Shown here piece after piece: positions 34,425 through 38,060 of a stretch of 38,060 nucleotides of DNA. The notes under the pieces were generated by a model, which was not told the DNA's origin, did no database searches, and saw nothing but the letters and a program-made list of their open reading frames with translations. The translations under genes and the position numbers were made by a program. Within the stretch, counting starts at the first letter, position 1. Every line of letters starts with the position of its first letter. Origin of the DNA: an uncultured Clostridia bacterium (lineage in GTDB: Bacteria; Bacillota; Clostridia; Christensenellales; UBA1242); the NCBI GenBank assembly GCA_944380415.1, contig CALWHN010000008.1:1-38060 (forward strand). The letters run 5' to 3'.

Positions 34425-34982
34425 TTATTTCCCAACCAAAACTTCAATGTTTGCTTGTGGGACATCTAGCAGTGCTTGAATCGCTTTAATGATTTCAAGT
34501 TTAACTCTTGTGTCTTGCGCTCCGCCAGCAACAACAACAATTCCAGAAACTGTTGGCATAATTTCCTTAACAACAACTATGTCGCCAGAGATTATGACAG
34601 GTTCTTTTGTTATCGTTGTTGAGGTTGTTGTTGAGCCGCTTCCTTGGTTCTCGTTAATTTTTTCTTCTTCACTTGTTGCATAGATGTATTCCGGCCCGCT
34701 TGAGAGAGTTACCATAACCGAAACATTTCCAACGCCACTGATTTGCTTAATAACATTTTCAAGTTTAGACTCCAGCATTGCCGCATATTCGGTTGTTGAT
34801 GTTGCCTCGAAGGAAGTTTCTGAAGATGAAGTGTTAAATGTGGAAAAGTAAATTAAAAGAACAATTGCGCCCAAGATTACTGCTATTATAATTTCAATGT
34901 GCTTAATGCTCTTTAGCTTTTGGAAAAGTTTTAAATTCCCAAGGCCTTTCTTTTCCTTTTTTTCGTCCAATTTTTCCTCCAC
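34425..34982 (-). CDS. spoIIIAG: Stage III sporulation protein AG
   Basis: 185 residues, GTG start with AAGGAGG SD. N-terminal helix HIEIIIAVILGAIVLLIYF, then a ring-building domain (ISGVGNVSVMVTLSSG, VSGIVVVAGGAQD, VKLEIIKAIQALLDVP). A Ser/Thr-rich insert (GSGSTTTSTTITKEP) interrupts the domain, like the beta-triangle insert of B. subtilis SpoIIIAG. Forms the large mother-cell ring. Confidence 0.95.
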   Translation of the reverse strand: MEEKLDEKKEKKGLGNLKLFQKLKSIKHIEIIIAVILGAIVLLIYFSTFNTSSSETSFEATSTTEYAAMLESKLENVIKQISGVGNVSVMVTLSSGPEYIYATSEEEKINENQGSGSTTTSTTITKEPVIISGDIVVVKEIMPTVSGIVVVAGGAQDTRVKLEIIKAIQALLDVPQANIEVLVGK

Positions 34983-35009
34983 ACAAACCTCCTTGCCAAG
35001 CGCTTTAAA

Positions 35010-35495
35010 CTAGTTGAAAATTATGCTAGATTTTTGAACTGAAACATATTTTAAAACGCTTTCTGCAACAAGTTCATTAATATCTATATGCTCCAAATTC
35101 CCTTTAATTACAACCTGACTTAAATCGACAAAAACAGCGTCTATCGTCATTTTTTCAGTAAAGACATTTGCGCTTATAATTATGCTTACGCCCGAAACTC
35201 CCTGCTCCTCAAGGTCGGCTAAAACCATGTCTTCCAAAACATCAAGCCTGTCGCGATTAACCTGGTAGATAAAATCCTCTTGAATTACAATTGCGTCCTC
35301 TTCAAAGATATCATCAATTGAAAATTCTTTTCCCAAAATTGACGGAAGCGGAGAGATTATTACAAGGACAACGAAGAATGCAAAAATTCCCTTGATGTAT
35401 TTTTTTGTTTGGCCGTTTGGCAAAACAAGGTCAACTAAAACACCAAGAACGCAAATTCCTGCAACCGCTAAAATCCAACCAGAAATTCCTTCCAT
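35010..35495 (-). CDS. spoIIIAF: Stage III sporulation protein AF
   Basis: 161 residues from the ATG at 35495 (SD GGGAGG); an earlier in-frame start at 35528 lies inside spoIIIAE. Two N-terminal membrane helices (ISGWILAVAGICVLGVLVDL and IKGIFAFFVVLVIISPLPSI), then a ring-building-like soluble domain. Located between AE and AG as in Bacillus. Confidence 0.93.
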   Translation of the reverse strand: MEGISGWILAVAGICVLGVLVDLVLPNGQTKKYIKGIFAFFVVLVIISPLPSILGKEFSIDDIFEEDAIVIQEDFIYQVNRDRLDVLEDMVLADLEEQGVSGVSIIISANVFTEKMTIDAVFVDLSQVVIKGNLEHIDINELVAESVLKYVSVQKSSIIFN

Positions 35496-35506
35496 CTTCC
35501 TCCCTC

Positions 35507-36736
35507 TTAAATATAGTTTGCCGTGCACATGATCAGCCCTGTTGTTATTAAGTACATGAACGCAACGCCAATTATCATTGTTACAAGAAGCGTCAGCGAC
35601 TTTCCTATTGAATAGATAAAATCCGAAACCCTAGAATCGGTAAGCGGCTCTAAAATTGCCGCGGCAAGTTTTAATATCAGCGAGAAAACAACAATTTGAA
35701 CGATTGGCGAAATTACAGAGGCAAACATCAAAACAAGCGCGCTTGCACCAACCGCATTTTTAATTAGCATGCTTGACGCCATAATTACATCAAACCCCTC
35801 TGAAAGATAGCCGCCAAGAAGCGGAATATAGGAGCGAATTGCATATTTTGCCGTTCGAATTGAAACGCCGTCATAAGAGCTTGCCGTTATCCCTTGAATT
35901 GCCAAAAAAGCCATAAAAATTGTAAAAACCGTCCCAACAATCCACTTGTATGCAGAGCCGAAAAACTTTGTAAATTTTTCAAGTTTAACTGTTGAAGTTA
36001 AATTTGAAACAATTGTAAAAACCAAAATAAAAATGAAAATTGGCATGAGAACGGACGTGAAAACTTGCATGATAAAACTTGAAAGAAATGCAACCGCAGG
36101 CTGATAGACCGCAACTGAAGCAGAGCCGCCAATTGCCGTCATAAGCGTTAGAAGAATTGGAAAGACAACTTCCATTTGGCCCTTAATTGACTGGATTGAA
36201 CTGGACGTTACTTTGATTAAATTTACAACGCCCATCATAACAAGAACAATTATCACACCATAGCAGACGAAATGGATTATGTCTCCAACAGATTTGGAAT
36301 TATTCTCGCTTTTAATGTTTGAAACAAAGCCGCAAATTATTGCAATTACAATTATTGAAGCTAGAAGCGGAATAAATTTTAAAATGTCGTCGAAGACCAA
36401 GTTTACTATTGCCGAAAAAACCGAACTTTGGCCGCTTGCAAATGTTCCGTTAATTATGCTTTCAACCTTTCCTGAAAAGGAGTTGTCTCCAAAGATTTCT
36501 GTTTCATAATTTCCAAGACTTGAAAGAATTTTTTCCATCTCTGAAAAGTTTAATTTTTCTAGTTGAGAGGCAACGTTTTCTTCAAGCTTGCTTTCAAGTT
36601 CGCTTGCCATGCCGTCATCTGCATGGACTGTTAGCGATGGCAGCATGAATTGGCAGAGAAAAATTGCTAATATGCAAATGCAAATTAGAACGTTTCTTGT
36701 CAATTTAAATTTTTTTGATTTCATGTTGAGCATCAT
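35507..36736 (-). CDS. spoIIIAE: Stage III sporulation protein AE
   Basis: 409 residues. N-terminal signal/helix followed by an external region of about 80 residues (ending the signal near VHADD), then about seven membrane helices including LTAIGGSASVAVYQPAVAFL, quoted here from memory of the family shape, and RSYIPLLGGYLSEGFDVIMA. Polytopic core of the SpoIIIA channel, possibly permease-like. It overlaps spoIIIAD by ATGA. Confidence 0.95.
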   Translation of the reverse strand: MMLNMKSKKFKLTRNVLICICILAIFLCQFMLPSLTVHADDGMASELESKLEENVASQLEKLNFSEMEKILSSLGNYETEIFGDNSFSGKVESIINGTFASGQSSVFSAIVNLVFDDILKFIPLLASIIVIAIICGFVSNIKSENNSKSVGDIIHFVCYGVIIVLVMMGVVNLIKVTSSSIQSIKGQMEVVFPILLTLMTAIGGSASVAVYQPAVAFLSSFIMQVFTSVLMPIFIFILVFTIVSNLTSTVKLEKFTKFFGSAYKWIVGTVFTIFMAFLAIQGITASSYDGVSIRTAKYAIRSYIPLLGGYLSEGFDVIMASSMLIKNAVGASALVLMFASVISPIVQIVVFSLILKLAAAILEPLTDSRVSDFIYSIGKSLTLLVTMIIGVAFMYLITTGLIMCTANYI

Positions 36737-37119
36737 GGCAACAGCCCCGAAATTATGTCGATTATGTTAGTTACAATTGGAAGCGCTAAAACCAAAATTA
36801 TGATTTTTCCCGCCAAAAGAATTTTGTCTGCAATCGAAGATGCACCGCTGTCTGCGCATAGATTTGCGGAAAATTCTGTTATATAGCCAACTCCAATTAT
36901 CTTTAAAATTGTTGTAAAAAGCCCAGACGTCAGCCCGCTTTTTTCAACTATTGAATTGAACGCAGAAAAAATTGATGTTAGCGACTGAACCATCATAAGA
37001 AGCATGATAATCCCGCCGGAAATTGTTATAATAACAGAAACTTCCGGCTTAATTTGCCGGACAATTAGCGCTGTTATCGCCGTTATAATTCCAACTCCAA
37101 TAATCTTAAAAATGTCCAA
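36733..37119 (-). CDS. spoIIIAD: Stage III sporulation protein AD
   Basis: 128 residues from TTG at 37119 with GGAGAAG SD, which gives the family-typical start (M)DIFKIIGVGIITAI. An upstream in-frame TTG at 37137 has no SD. Four membrane helices; IVRQIKPEVSVIITISGGII and GVGYITEFSANLCADSGASS are characteristic. Confidence 0.94.
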   Translation of the reverse strand: MDIFKIIGVGIITAITALIVRQIKPEVSVIITISGGIIMLLMMVQSLTSIFSAFNSIVEKSGLTSGLFTTILKIIGVGYITEFSANLCADSGASSIADKILLAGKIIILVLALPIVTNIIDIISGLLP

Positions 37120-37133
37120 GCGTTCTTCTCCAA

Positions 37134-37328
37134 TCAAAGGTTAAACATTGTTCTAACCGTGTCAAAAAGCGTTGCAATTAAATTGAGAACCATCAAAAGA
37201 ACAACAATGAGCCCAGCAAGCGTTGTTAGTGTTGCAATCTCTTCCTTGTTTGCGTGTTTTAAAACCTGGTTGACAACAGCTGTTAAAATTCCAACCGCAG
37301 CAATTTTAAAAATTATTTCAACGCCCAT
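37134..37328 (-). CDS. spoIIIAC: Stage III sporulation protein AC
   Basis: 64 residues, full length. Two membrane helices with IFKIAAVGILTAVVNQVLKH and LAGLIVVLLMVLNLIATLF. SD GGAGGA. Small membrane partner of SpoIIIAD. Confidence 0.95.
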   Translation of the reverse strand: MGVEIIFKIAAVGILTAVVNQVLKHANKEEIATLTTLAGLIVVLLMVLNLIATLFDTVRTMFNL

Positions 37329-37338
37329 TCCTCCCTCC

Positions 37339-37836
37339 TTAAATCAAGATGATAACAACCAAAAGGCCAAGTAAAATCATTAGTTTTAGTGAAAGCGAAC
37401 CAAACTTTTTGTTCTCCTCTTCTGCAAGCATTTTGAAATCTGAAAACTTTGTTTTAAAGTTTTGAATTTCTGAAACTTGGCTAGTTGCATCAAGCCTTCC
37501 AAGGCTTTTAAAAAAAACTGTTATAGCCTCTTTTTCCTCCTCTTTTATCAGCGTTGATTTTTTAAAAAAAGCCTCGGAAGAAATTGTTTGGCCGTTGTTA
37601 TTTAGATAGTTTAAATATGCGTTTAAAACCTCAACAAAGTCCTTTGAAAAATAGGATAGATTTGAGGAAATGATCGAGCTTAAATTCTCCTTTGAAAAAC
37701 TAATTTCAACGCAAAGTTTTTCGCACAGCAAAATTAAATCCTCAAAAAAACGCTTGCGTTTTCGATAGTATTTTGAAAGCCCAAAACCGATGTAGCCCAT
37801 TCCAATTACAACAATTGCAACTAAGATAAATTTCAC
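37339..37836 (-). CDS. spoIIIAB: Stage III sporulation protein AB
   Basis: 165 residues, GTG start with GGGAGGGAGAG upstream. N-terminal helix (FILVAIVVIGMGYIGFGLSK), a central helical domain resembling the GspF-like fold of SpoIIIAB (LILLCEKLCVEISFSKENLS), and a C-terminal helix (LKLMILLGLLVVIILI). Eleven bases after spoIIIAA. Confidence 0.94.
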   Translation of the reverse strand: MKFILVAIVVIGMGYIGFGLSKYYRKRKRFFEDLILLCEKLCVEISFSKENLSSIISSNLSYFSKDFVEVLNAYLNYLNNNGQTISSEAFFKKSTLIKEEEKEAITVFFKSLGRLDATSQVSEIQNFKTKFSDFKMLAEEENKKFGSLSLKLMILLGLLVVIILI

Positions 37837-37846
37837 CTCTCCCTCC

Positions 37847-38060
37847 CTAAACTGAAATCAGCCCAAAGTTTTCATCATAGATTGCCTCAATTGTTCCCGG
37901 CCCCTCTCTTGAAGAGAGAACAACATAACGCTCGAAAACTTTCTTGTCTAAAATCTCTTTAAAATTCTTTTTTTGCTTTATGTCAAAAAGGTCAGCGCCA
38001 TGGACTGTTGCAACAACGCCAACGCCAGAATTTGAGGCGAACGCAAGTTCATCGGCGCCG
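37847..38060 (-). CDS. spoIIIAA: Stage III sporulation protein AA (partial, C-terminal end)
   Basis: The gene continues past the right edge; 71 codons are visible, ending at TAG 37847-37849. Seen: the end of the secretion-ATPase-like domain, VGVVATVHGADLFDIKQKKN, then FERYVVLSSREGPGTIEAIY. SpoIIIAA is the ATPase of the channel. The Walker motifs lie outside the window. Confidence 0.92.
   Translation of the reverse strand, partial: GADELAFASNSGVGVVATVHGADLFDIKQKKNFKEILDKKVFERYVVLSSREGPGTIEAIYDENFGLISV

Overview
The window looks like chromosome from an AT-rich, endospore-forming, Clostridia-like Firmicute, probably an uncultured gut lineage. The evidence is an almost complete spoIIIA operon, a collagen-like (BclA-type) spore-surface protein, a DnaD/DnaI primosome pair, the ylxM-ffh-rpsP-khpA-rimM block, an Asp23-nusB-xseAB cluster, a compact archaeal/eukaryotic-type ProRS, strong AGGAGG ribosome binding sites and frequent GTG/TTG starts. 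No phage, IS element, CRISPR array or rRNA is visible. The only RNA genes I see are one tRNA-Ser and one SAM riboswitch.

Left part (1-17200, accessory and metabolic). A plus-strand trio comes first: an acyl-CoA synthetase-like enzyme followed by two tandem HGSNAT/DUF5009-like membrane acyltransferases. Facing it is a leucine-rich-repeat protein without a signal peptide, whose coding frame continues for 44 codons past its stop. Then come formate-THF ligase, the collagen-like protein and a CadC-type repressor with its Cd/Zn P-type ATPase, which has operators inside its promoter. On the plus strand follow a DNA alkyltransferase, an MBL-fold hydrolase, a decayed gene remnant, tRNA-Ser(UGA), cytidine deaminase, a lipoprotein, a SAM riboswitch with metK, and mscL. 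metK is interrupted by an in-frame TAA just before its conserved C-terminal GHFGR tail, and that tail is intact downstream.

Middle (17200-27500). A two-part ferritin-like protein lies divergent to a PadR-type regulator that carries four C-terminal membrane helices. Next are RNase HI, RNase Y, and a minus-strand run of DnaD-domain protein, DnaI-like helicase loader, thioredoxin reductase, phosphoglucosamine mutase and a small unknown protein.

Right part (27450-38060), all on the minus strand and conserved: the SRP/ribosome block, proS, the xseB-xseA-nusB-Asp23 cluster, and spoIIIAH back to a partial spoIIIAA that runs off the window. The SpoIIIA proteins build the mother-cell side of the channel linking mother cell and forespore.

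The most notable signals are three places where TAA or TAG breaks an otherwise coding-like frame (LRR gene, metK, remnant at 13451-13627), the architecture of the LRR protein, the membrane-anchored PadR next to the ferritin-like gene, and the very compact S-box leader on metK. Normal genes in the window clearly stop at TAA and TAG, so wholesale stop-codon reassignment is not supported.
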